Shown here piece by piece: positions 23,765 to 31,171 of a stretch of DNA of 39,042 bases. Each line of letters opens with the position of its first letter. The stretch's first letter is position 1. The DNA comes from Myxococcales bacterium (lineage in GTDB: Bacteria; Myxococcota; Polyangia; Fen-1088): NCBI GenBank assembly GCA_003159055.1, contig PMLH01000238.1, positions 366 to 39,407 of the forward strand, given 5' to 3'. Below the pieces are notes generated by a model. It did no database searches, was not told the DNA's origin, and worked only from the letters and a program-made list of their open reading frames with translations. Position numbers and translations under genes: made by a program.

Positions 23765-24847
23765 TCAGGTCCAGCGGAAGTAGCGCAGCCCGAGAATGAA
23801 TGACGGAATTCCCCAGAGCGCCAGGATCAAAAGGGAAGGCACCACCCCCACAAGCCCGGCGCCGTCGATCATCACGGCACGCAATCCGTCGCACATCGCC
23901 GTGAGCGGAAGCATGCGAATCACCGGTTGAATCGCCTCGGGAAAATTGCTGGAAGCAAAGAAGACCCCAGACGCGATGAACATGGGCATCATCACCAAGT
24001 TCATCAGGCCGCTCACCGTCTCGGTGTTCTGTGCGCGGCTTGCCACGGCGATGGCGATGGCGGCGAAGCTGGCACTGCCCACCAGGGCGACCGCGAGCAG
24101 GGCCAGATAGGACCCCGTCACCTGCACGCCGAAGAAGATACGCGAAAACGCCAGGACCACTAGCAACTCGATGGGGATCACCAGCAGGCGCGCAAGACCC
24201 AGCGAGAGCATCAAGTCGCGCCGGCGCATCGGGGCGGCGAGAAGCCGCTTGAGCAGCTTGCGCACGCGCATGTTCACGACGACCCACGCCACGCCCCACA
24301 TCGAGCCGGACATCAAATTCATGGCGATGAGACCCGGAACCAGAAAATCGATGTAGCGCGAACCGACCTCGTGGACTTCTTCGTCTCGGACAGGCGCAGG
24401 ATCCTCTTGCCCAGCGTCCCGTTGCACGACGGCGTTGACCGTCGCCCGAGCGGTGCGCGCCTCGGCACGTGATGGATCGAACCTGAACCGTAGCGCCTGG
24501 TCGAGGCCCGACGGAGGGACGAGCAGCAGACTGACGCGTCCGGCGCGCAACTCGGCCGCGGCGGTGGCGGCATCGAGGTCTTTGAGCTGCACCTTCGCGT
24601 CGACCAGGGCCTTGTGCAGGCCGGCCGAAATGCCAGGCAAGGCGCCAACCACCACGGGATCCGGGCCGCGCACGCGAAAGGCGATCCCGAGGGCAAGAGA
24701 AAGCACGATGGGAAAGCCGAAAGCCCAAAACAGAACCCCGGGTTCGCGGCCGATTTCCCGCAGACGCATGAGGGTGAGCTCGACGATTGGGTTCGGCCGC
24801 CGTTGGTCGCGACCAGCCGGCAGCGACGGTTTCTGATCATCAGCCAT
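23765..24847 (-). CDS. ABC-2 type transporter permease
   Basis: A 360-residue inner-membrane permease. TM1 at about 36-58 is followed by an extracytoplasmic domain (about 60-170), then five more helices. The segment YIDFLVPGLIAMNLMSGSMWGV and the later FIASGVFFASSNFPEAIQPVIRMLPLTAMCDGLRAVM are typical of ABC2_membrane exporters of the DrrB/YhhJ class. It overlaps the ATPase gene by 8 bp and so is co-translated with it. The substrate could be a drug, polyketide or lipid; no biosynthetic genes are adjacent to decide this. Confidence 0.9.
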   Translation of the reverse strand: MADDQKPSLPAGRDQRRPNPIVELTLMRLREIGREPGVLFWAFGFPIVLSLALGIAFRVRGPDPVVVGALPGISAGLHKALVDAKVQLKDLDAATAAAELRAGRVSLLLVPPSGLDQALRFRFDPSRAEARTARATVNAVVQRDAGQEDPAPVRDEEVHEVGSRYIDFLVPGLIAMNLMSGSMWGVAWVVVNMRVRKLLKRLLAAPMRRRDLMLSLGLARLLVIPIELLVVLAFSRIFFGVQVTGSYLALLAVALVGSASFAAIAIAVASRAQNTETVSGLMNLVMMPMFIASGVFFASSNFPEAIQPVIRMLPLTAMCDGLRAVMIDGAGLVGVVPSLLILALWGIPSFILGLRYFRWT

Positions 24848-25838
24848 CGCGCAAGTGCCTCCCGGTCAAAGCGACGAACACGTCCTCCAGCGAAGCTTTG
24901 CGGGTGCCGAGGCGCGCGAGCCGCGATCCCTTGCGCTCGACCAGCGCCAGCACCGCGGCCGCCGCGTGCTCGGGCTGTGAGGCCGAAAGCGACCAGACCC
25001 CTTCGGCGGAAAGGTGGGCTTCGGCCACGCTCGGCAAGGCGAGCAGTTCTTCGTGCGCAAGAACTGCGGCGGTGGTCGATTCCAACTCCACCTCGATGAC
25101 GTGATCGCCGGGCAGCTCGGCGATGAGCTCTACCGGCGAGCCAACCCGCACCAACTTGCCCAGCTCGACGATGCCAACCCGATCGCAAAGGCGTTCCGCT
25201 TCTTCCATGTAGTGCGTGGTCAGCACGATCGTGCCGCCGCGAGCACGATAGGCCGCGACCAAGCCCCATACCTGGCGCCGCGACTGCGGGTCAAGGCCCG
25301 TGGTGGGCTCGTCGAGAAAGAGCACCTCGGGCTCGCCCACCATCGCGCACGCAATGGCCAACCGTTGCCGCTGTCCGCCGGAAAGCTTGCCCACCCACGC
25401 GCGGCGCTTTTCCGAAAGCTCGACGTCGGACAGAAGATCGTCGAGCGGCCGCGGCCGACGGTAGAAGCTACGAAACAGGGTCAGAAGCTCCTCGACGGTG
25501 AGTTTCTCGGGCAGATGCGTCTCCTGCAAGGCCACACCCACCCGTTCGCGCAAGTCCGCCTCGTGCTCGGACCACGACCTTCCGAGCAGCTCGATCCGGC
25601 CTGCACTGGGGTCGAGCAGTCCTTCGAGCATCTCTACCGTCGTGGTTTTTCCGGAACCGTTGGGCCCGAGGAGCCCAAAACACTCGCCACGCCGGATGCT
25701 GAGGTCGAGCCCGTCGACCGCGACCACGGACGGCGATGGCTTGCGAAACAGTCCATGGCGTCCGTCGTAAACCTTGCGTAGACCGTGACAGTAGACGGCC
25801 GGGCTGCTGCTTTGCTGCGATGTCACCTGGCTTGTCAT
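24840..25838 (-). CDS. ABC transporter ATPase, DrrA/CcmA type
   Basis: A 332-residue ATPase for the adjacent ABC-2 permease. It has Walker A GPNGSGKTT (58-66), signature LSGGQRQRLAIA, Walker B VLFLDEPTTGLD and His-switch LTTHYMEEAERLC, plus the C-terminal extension (about 220-332) found in DrrA-type exporter ATPases. I chose the ATG at 25838, which has GGGAG upstream on the minus strand; a longer in-frame start at 26027 would run through an AT-rich promoter-like stretch. It is divergent from the Amt gene. Confidence 0.92.
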   Translation of the reverse strand: MTSQVTSQQSSSPAVYCHGLRKVYDGRHGLFRKPSPSVVAVDGLDLSIRRGECFGLLGPNGSGKTTTVEMLEGLLDPSAGRIELLGRSWSEHEADLRERVGVALQETHLPEKLTVEELLTLFRSFYRRPRPLDDLLSDVELSEKRRAWVGKLSGGQRQRLAIACAMVGEPEVLFLDEPTTGLDPQSRRQVWGLVAAYRARGGTIVLTTHYMEEAERLCDRVGIVELGKLVRVGSPVELIAELPGDHVIEVELESTTAAVLAHEELLALPSVAEAHLSAEGVWSLSASQPEHAAAAVLALVERKGSRLARLGTRKASLEDVFVALTGRHLRDG

Positions 25839-25886
25839 ATCTCGGCCGCTCCCGTCGCGCCAGTTGGCCGTGTGGGCCGCAAAACC

Positions 25887-25900
25887 GCCAGGAACCTGGC
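25887..25900. promoter_or_regulatory. Operator-like palindrome upstream of the ABC exporter
   Basis: GCCAGG-AA-CCTGGC is a perfect inverted repeat with 6-bp arms, 49 bp upstream of the ATPase start and 139 bp from the Amt start. It lies in the divergent region, next to the most AT-rich stretch of the window (about 25905-26030). It could be a repressor or activator site. No regulator gene is adjacent. Confidence 0.3.
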
Positions 25901-26038
25901 ACGAATCCCATCTATGTATCTTCCGTGTAACCAAAGAAATAATTCGAAGTTGCTTCCCGGTGTCACAAACGCAAATTCGTTTCGACATATGAAACATAGA
26001 CTTTTCTAGGATTTTCCGCGGATGCAACCTCTACGACC

Positions 26039-27343
26039 ATGCTCAATACCGGTGACACCGCGTGGATCTTGGTCTCGACCGCCTTGGTGCTGCTCATGCT
26101 CCCGGGCTTGGCACTTTTCTACGGAGGCTTGGTTCGCACCAAGAATGTCCTTTCGACATTCATGCACAGCTTCGTTGCGCTGGGGCTTGTGACCCTGCAA
26201 TGGGCGGTGTTCGGCTACTCGCTTGCCTACGGTCCTGACCATGGCGGGCTCATCGGGGGTCTTTCCTACGCCTTCATGCGCGGGGTGGAGCTTGGTCCAC
26301 GCCAGGGCGACACCATCCCGCACATGCTGTTCTTTGCCTACCAGATGATGTTCGCGATCATCACGCCGGCGCTCATCTCGGGTGCCTACGCCGAGCGCCT
26401 GAAGTTCTCGGCCTATGTCCTCTTCACCTTGCTGTGGGCGACCCTGATTTATGATCCGCTGTGCCACTGGGTGTGGGGCAGCGGCGGTTGGATGGCCCAG
26501 ATGGGCGTGCTCGATTTCGCGGGTGGCCTCGTCGTACACGTCAGCTCGGGCGTTTCCGCGTTGGTGGTGGCCCTGGTGGTCGGCAAGCGCATGGGCTATC
26601 CCCGTGAACGCAGCATGCCGCACAACCTGACCATGGTCCTGCTCGGCGCCGGTATTCTTTGGTTCGGTTGGTTCGGCTTCAACGGCGGCAGCGCGCTTGG
26701 CGCCTCGGGCATCGCCACCTTGGCGCTGGTGAATTCGCAGCTCGCCGCGGCCGCTGGTGGCATCGCGTGGCTTATCGTCGACGTCGTTCGCTACGGCAAG
26801 GCGTCCGCGCTCGGCTTCGCGTCGGGCCTGGTCGCAGGTCTTGCCACCGTCACGCCCGCTTCCGGCTTCGTCGGTCCGATGGGCGCCATCGCCATCGGCA
26901 TCGCCGCCGGGCTCGGCTGCTACGCCGCCGTCACGCTGAAGGGCAAGTTGAACTACGACGACACCCTCGACGCTTTCGGCGTTCACGGCGTGGGCGGCGC
27001 AATCGGGACCATTCTGCTCGGCGTCTTCGCCGTCAAGGCTTGGAACCCGGGTGGAGCCGATGGCCTCATCGCCGGCAGCGCCAGCTTCCTCGGCAAGCAA
27101 ATCCTGGCCGTGGTAGTGACCGCTGGATTCTCCGCGGTCGGCACCCTCGCCATCTTGAAGGTCGTGGACGCTCTGGTCGGCCTGCGCGCCACCGCCGACG
27201 AGGAGCGCGAAGGCCTCGACATCAACCTGCACGGCGAAGACGGCTACGCCATCGGCAACCCAAGCTTCGGCCGCGCCGACGTGATGGTCGCCGCCGAGTC
27301 AGCCGAGCCGGCAGGCAAGCCCGACCCCGTCGCCGTGTCGTAG
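26039..27343 (+). CDS. amt: Ammonium transporter, Amt family
   Basis: A 434-residue inner-membrane ammonium channel with eleven expected helices. It opens with DTAWILVSTALVLLMLPGLALFYGGLVR, a family hallmark. The pore twin histidines are seen in GLVVHVSSGVSALV and DAFGVHGVGGAIGT, and the signature segment SGAYAERLKF is present. The C-terminal cytoplasmic tail has the conserved DEEREGLDINLHGEDGY needed for trimer coupling and PII control. Amt genes usually sit beside glnK, but none is present here. The ATG has only a weak ribosome-binding site. An AT-rich region lies upstream. Confidence 0.96.
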   Translation: MLNTGDTAWILVSTALVLLMLPGLALFYGGLVRTKNVLSTFMHSFVALGLVTLQWAVFGYSLAYGPDHGGLIGGLSYAFMRGVELGPRQGDTIPHMLFFAYQMMFAIITPALISGAYAERLKFSAYVLFTLLWATLIYDPLCHWVWGSGGWMAQMGVLDFAGGLVVHVSSGVSALVVALVVGKRMGYPRERSMPHNLTMVLLGAGILWFGWFGFNGGSALGASGIATLALVNSQLAAAAGGIAWLIVDVVRYGKASALGFASGLVAGLATVTPASGFVGPMGAIAIGIAAGLGCYAAVTLKGKLNYDDTLDAFGVHGVGGAIGTILLGVFAVKAWNPGGADGLIAGSASFLGKQILAVVVTAGFSAVGTLAILKVVDALVGLRATADEEREGLDINLHGEDGYAIGNPSFGRADVMVAAESAEPAGKPDPVAVS

Positions 27344-27350
27344 TCAGGGC

Positions 27351-27362
27351 GTCAGCGCTGAC
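27351..27362. other. Palindrome after amt
   Basis: GTCAGCGCTGAC is a perfect 12-bp palindrome starting 8 nt after the amt stop. No T-tract follows. It may be a weak terminator hairpin or a chance palindrome. Confidence 0.2.
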
Positions 27363-27536
27363 AGACCCGCACGTAGTCGACGGTCATGGTTTGGGGGAAC
27401 CACCGTCGTGGTGTCGGGGTTGCCCGATGCGCCAGCAGTGCCCTCGTGCCGGGCACAGACCTGCGACTGCATTGGCTTTTCCCGAAGGGGGACCAAACCT
27501 ATTTCGTGCGCCCCGAAGATGGCTTACCCTTGCTTT

Positions 27537-29579
27537 ATGTCCCCGGACGGTGGAATCAGGGCAGAGGATGGTGCCGGCGACGCCGGCGTTTCCGGCGACG
27601 TGATCGAGCTTGTCGCGGAGTTCGACCAGCGAATTGCACATCTGTCTTTTGCTGAGACTACGCGCGGTGCTCTCACGTTCATGGCCGAATGCATGGGGAT
27701 TGCCCGTGCATCGGTGGCGCTGCTGGAGAACGAAGGCCAGTCGTTTCGTATCTTCGACTCCACCCGCGAGATCCGCGGGGTCGAATCGGGCACGCTGGTT
27801 CCCTTCGCCTCGGCGACCCTGGGGGCGACCGTCGAGAGCGGCGCATCGATCTATCGCGCCAACATCAATGACTGGCCCCAAGAGAATGCCGTCGACAAGG
27901 CCCTGGCCGCGGCAGGCCTGCGCTGTACGTTCAGTACGCCCCTGCGGTGTGCTGGGCAATGCATCGGCACCCTGAACGCGGCCGGAGGCGAGATCGACGG
28001 CCTGGGTCCGGTCACCCGGCGGGTGATTGAGCTGCTCGCGCCGCGGCTGGCCTTCGCCATCCACGCGGGCATGATCCACGACCAGCTTCGCGAGAGCCAA
28101 GCACGCTTTCGCGACGTCTTTTCCACGGTCCGGGACGGCATTCTGGTCGCCGACATCGCCAATCGCCGGCTGGTCATGGCCAATCCAGCCATCGCCAACA
28201 TGCTCGGGCGCTCCTCCGAAGAATTGGTGGGAATGAGCATCCAGGATATCCACCCCGCCGATGATCTCGAGGACATCCTGGCGACCTTTGGGGCCATGAC
28301 CGAGGGCCGACTCGACCACGCCTTGGACATTCGGATGCTTCGCGCAGATCGAACCGTCCTGTTCGTTGACGTCGCCGCACGCAGCACCACCTTGTCGGGT
28401 CGGCCATGCCTGGTCGGGGTGTTTCGCGATGCCTCGTCACGACGGGAGCGCGAGCAGGAACAGGTGCAAATCCAGAAGCTCGAATCCATTCGGACCCTCG
28501 CGGCCGGCATCGCGCACGACTTTAACAATCTACTCACCGGGCTCGTGGGCAACATGAGCTTGGTTCAGCCCCACCTCAATCGCGGCAGCGAGGCATGGGA
28601 ATGGCTCGACGAAGCACAGCGCGCGGCCATGCGAGCCACGGCATTGACACGTCAGTTGCTCACCTTTGCAAAGGGCGGATCCCCTGTCCGCCAGGTGACA
28701 GACATCGTTCCCATCGTGCGAGATTCCGCCAACCTCGCCTGCGCGGGCACCAATGTGCGCTGCATCTTCCAGTTGCCAGAGCGCCGAATGATGGTGCTGG
28801 GCGATGACGGACAACTCTCCCAGGTCGTCCAAAATCTCGTACGCAATGCGGTTGACGCCATGCCGGGCGGGGGCGCGGTTGACGTCAAGCTCACGCCCGT
28901 TTTCTCGAACCAGGTCGGCAAGGGCCGGCAGGCCTGCATCGAGGTCGTCGACCACGGCGACGGCATCGCCCCCGAGCTGCTTGACCGCATCTTCGTGCCC
29001 TTCTTCACCACCAAGTCCGGCCGCAGCGGACTTGGGCTGGCGGTCGCGTATTCGGTCGTGCAGTCCCATGGTGGGAGGATCAACGTCTCGTCGAGCCGCG
29101 GGGTCGGCTCGACCTTTCAGATCTGCCTGCCCATTCCCGACGACCTGACCACCGCCGAAGATTCGGCTTCCGCGACCGGGCCAGGCAATGGACGTGTGCT
29201 GCTCATGGATGACCAGGCCGTCGTACGCAAGGTGGCCGAGCGCATTCTCGTACAGGCCGGCTACACGACGCACGCTGTGGCCAATGGCAACGAAGCAATC
29301 GTCGCGTATCGCGAAGCCATGGCAGACGGTCATGGCTTCGACCTGGCCATTCTCGATTTGACGGTCCCTGGCGCCATGGGCGGGCGAGAGGCCGCGCGTG
29401 GCATTTTGGACATCGACCCGAACGCCCGGATGATCGTCTCAAGCGGCTATTCCGAGGAGGACGTGATGTCCGACCATGCCCAGCACGGGTTTCGAGCGGT
29501 GCTACCGAAACCGTACAACGCCACGCAACTTCTAGCGACAGTGGCCAGGGCCTTGCGACCTGGCACTAGCCAAGGTTGA
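27537..29579 (+). CDS. Hybrid sensor histidine kinase (GAF-PAS-HisKA-HATPase-REC)
   Basis: A soluble sensor kinase of about 680 residues. A GAF-like domain lies at about 25-175 and a PAS domain at about 187-300 (ARFRDVFSTVRDGILVADIANRRLVMANPA). HisKA follows with His327 in GIAHDFNNLLTGL. HATPase motifs are NLVRNAVDAMPGGG, VDHGDGIAPELL and SGLGLAVAYSVVQSHGG. A receiver domain is at about 555-675 with DD at its start, the Asp in AILDLTVPGAMGG and Lys in LPKPY. There are no TM helices, so it senses a cytoplasmic signal. The start is uncertain: ATGs at 27537 or 27519 are both possible and neither has a good ribosome-binding site. No output regulator is adjacent. Its last 14 bp overlap the convergent channel gene. 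Confidence 0.88.
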   Translation: MSPDGGIRAEDGAGDAGVSGDVIELVAEFDQRIAHLSFAETTRGALTFMAECMGIARASVALLENEGQSFRIFDSTREIRGVESGTLVPFASATLGATVESGASIYRANINDWPQENAVDKALAAAGLRCTFSTPLRCAGQCIGTLNAAGGEIDGLGPVTRRVIELLAPRLAFAIHAGMIHDQLRESQARFRDVFSTVRDGILVADIANRRLVMANPAIANMLGRSSEELVGMSIQDIHPADDLEDILATFGAMTEGRLDHALDIRMLRADRTVLFVDVAARSTTLSGRPCLVGVFRDASSRREREQEQVQIQKLESIRTLAAGIAHDFNNLLTGLVGNMSLVQPHLNRGSEAWEWLDEAQRAAMRATALTRQLLTFAKGGSPVRQVTDIVPIVRDSANLACAGTNVRCIFQLPERRMMVLGDDGQLSQVVQNLVRNAVDAMPGGGAVDVKLTPVFSNQVGKGRQACIEVVDHGDGIAPELLDRIFVPFFTTKSGRSGLGLAVAYSVVQSHGGRINVSSSRGVGSTFQICLPIPDDLTTAEDSASATGPGNGRVLLMDDQAVVRKVAERILVQAGYTTHAVANGNEAIVAYREAMADGHGFDLAILDLTVPGAMGGREAARGILDIDPNARMIVSSGYSEEDVMSDHAQHGFRAVLPKPYNATQLLATVARALRPGTSQG

Positions 29580-31104
29580 AGAAGCGGCGGAACTTCTCTC
29601 GCAAGTCGCGGCGGTGCTCTGGCGCGCGGCTCGCGGCCAGAGCGGAGATTTCGCCGCCCTTGCGGGCCAAGCCCTCTTGGCGCGCGGCCAGCAGGACGGA
29701 CATCTGGTCGGCAATCGCCGGCCTCGCGGTGAGGAGACTCTGCAAGGTTGCGTGCCCAAGCTCGTAGGCGAGCACATCGGTGGCAGCCAGGCAGCTGGCA
29801 GAGCGCGGCTCGCCGGTCATCAGCGACATTTCACCGACGAAGTCGCCCGCGGCAAGCGACGCGAGCGTGGTGTTGATGTCGTCCTGCCCCAGGGAAACGC
29901 GGACGCTGCCCTCGGCGATGATGAACATCGAATCGCCAGGCTGGCCTTGGCGAAGGATCGCCTCCCCGGCGGCGAAGCGCTTTTCCGCGAGGCCACGCGC
30001 CAGCAATTGCACCTCGTCGGCGGTCAGGGTGGAAAATAGATCGGCCTGTTTCAGAGCCGCAATTCGTTGCGAAAGCGCATGCCCGTCGGGCAGCGAGACC
30101 TGTTCCGCCTGCGTACCCGTCTGCACGATGGTGCGGGTCGGGAACGGGATTTGCAGGCCGGCGCGCTGGGCTGCGTACCAAACCCGGGCCAGCACTTCGC
30201 CCTTGATGTCGGCGTCGCGATCGAATCGGTCGATCCAATAGCGGAGCGCGTACACGACTGCGCTGTCGCCGAATTCGACGGGGATGACGTCCGGTTCCTG
30301 ATCGGGAAGCACGCCAGGAGCTTGGCGCGCGGCCTCGACCAGCACCTGCCGGACCTGGTTGGGCGGGTGACGATAGTGAAAACCAACGTGAACCTCGGCG
30401 CGGTGGCGCGGCAGCGGGCGCGAGAAGTTGTAGACCTCTTGCGCGGTAATCTGGGCGTTGGGAATGATGACCGTGTCACCGTTCGACGTTCGAAGCACGG
30501 TCGAGCGCCAGCGAATTTCCGTGATGCAACCCTTGCGCTGCCCGAACTGCACCCAATCCCCGACGCCGAGCGACCGATCTACGTGCAGCAGAATTCCCGC
30601 GAGCACGTTGGTCAGCGTGCTTTGTAGGGCCAAGCCCAAGATCGCGGTCAGCACCGCCGAGGTGGTGACCAGCGAGGCGACATCGACGCCGCTTTGCCCA
30701 AGCACCCCGACCAGCACGACCACGAAGCCAAGTACCAGGATGAGGTCGCGCAGAAGCAACGGAAAGCGGACGTTCACGCGCGCGGGCAGGATTTCGAACA
30801 TGGCCATCACCGCCGTGCCAATCACGCCCATCGCCACGAAGAAGGTCGACAGCATGGCGGGCACACGCCCCACCGCCAGATGCCCCACCCCGACGGTGAC
30901 CAGCGCAAGTCGCGCCAGGGCCAGCAGCGCGCCCACGGCGAGAAAGATCTTCAGCACCCCGCCATGGTCGCGGCTCTCGCGCGGTAGCATCCGCCGCAAC
31001 AGAACCAGGATGGCCAGCGCCACCAGCGCCGTGACAAGGCTCATGCCAGCCCCGGTGAAGGGGCTGGCCGCAGTCAATTCAACCATGTGCTGCTCTAGGT
31101 TCAT
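29566..31104 (-). CDS. MscS-type channel with C-terminal cyclic-nucleotide-binding domain (bCNG-like)
   Basis: A 512-residue inner-membrane protein. Four or five N-terminal helices lead to the MscS pore-lining helix (TTSAVLTAILGLALQSTLTNVLAGI) and the beta-domain (DRSLGVGDWVQFGQRKGCITEIRWRSTVLRTSNGDTVIIPN). Residues about 365-480 are a cNMP-binding/CAP_ED domain with ILRQGQPGDSMFIIAEGSVRVS and the phosphate-binding cassette DFVGEMSLMTGEPRSASCLAATD. This combination is the bCNG class of the MscS superfamily, thought to gate on cyclic nucleotide rather than mainly tension. The gene lies downstream of the TPR gene on the same strand (67-bp gap) and converges on the hybrid kinase. Confidence 0.92.
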   Translation of the reverse strand: MNLEQHMVELTAASPFTGAGMSLVTALVALAILVLLRRMLPRESRDHGGVLKIFLAVGALLALARLALVTVGVGHLAVGRVPAMLSTFFVAMGVIGTAVMAMFEILPARVNVRFPLLLRDLILVLGFVVVLVGVLGQSGVDVASLVTTSAVLTAILGLALQSTLTNVLAGILLHVDRSLGVGDWVQFGQRKGCITEIRWRSTVLRTSNGDTVIIPNAQITAQEVYNFSRPLPRHRAEVHVGFHYRHPPNQVRQVLVEAARQAPGVLPDQEPDVIPVEFGDSAVVYALRYWIDRFDRDADIKGEVLARVWYAAQRAGLQIPFPTRTIVQTGTQAEQVSLPDGHALSQRIAALKQADLFSTLTADEVQLLARGLAEKRFAAGEAILRQGQPGDSMFIIAEGSVRVSLGQDDINTTLASLAAGDFVGEMSLMTGEPRSASCLAATDVLAYELGHATLQSLLTARPAIADQMSVLLAARQEGLARKGGEISALAASRAPEHRRDLREKFRRFFNLG

Positions 31105-31153
31105 GAGCCAGAGGCAGCCAGAGTTTGCTCAGAAGTTCAAGTAGGTCCGGCCA

Positions 31154-31167
31154 CGGTTCCGGAACCG
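31154..31167. other. Perfect palindrome between the TPR and channel genes
   Basis: CGGTTCCGGAACCG is a perfect 14-bp palindrome 4 nt after the TPR stop and 49 bp before the channel start, both on the minus strand. No T-tract follows on that strand. It could be an operator for the channel gene or part of an RNA hairpin. Confidence 0.3.
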
Positions 31168-31171
31168 GGCA

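Noticed and set aside
25897..25912. A perfect sigma-54 -24 block TGGCACG upstream of amt
   Set aside because: The -12 block reads CCATC, so the invariant GC is missing at the required spacing. The match also falls in the arm of the palindrome at 25887-25900.
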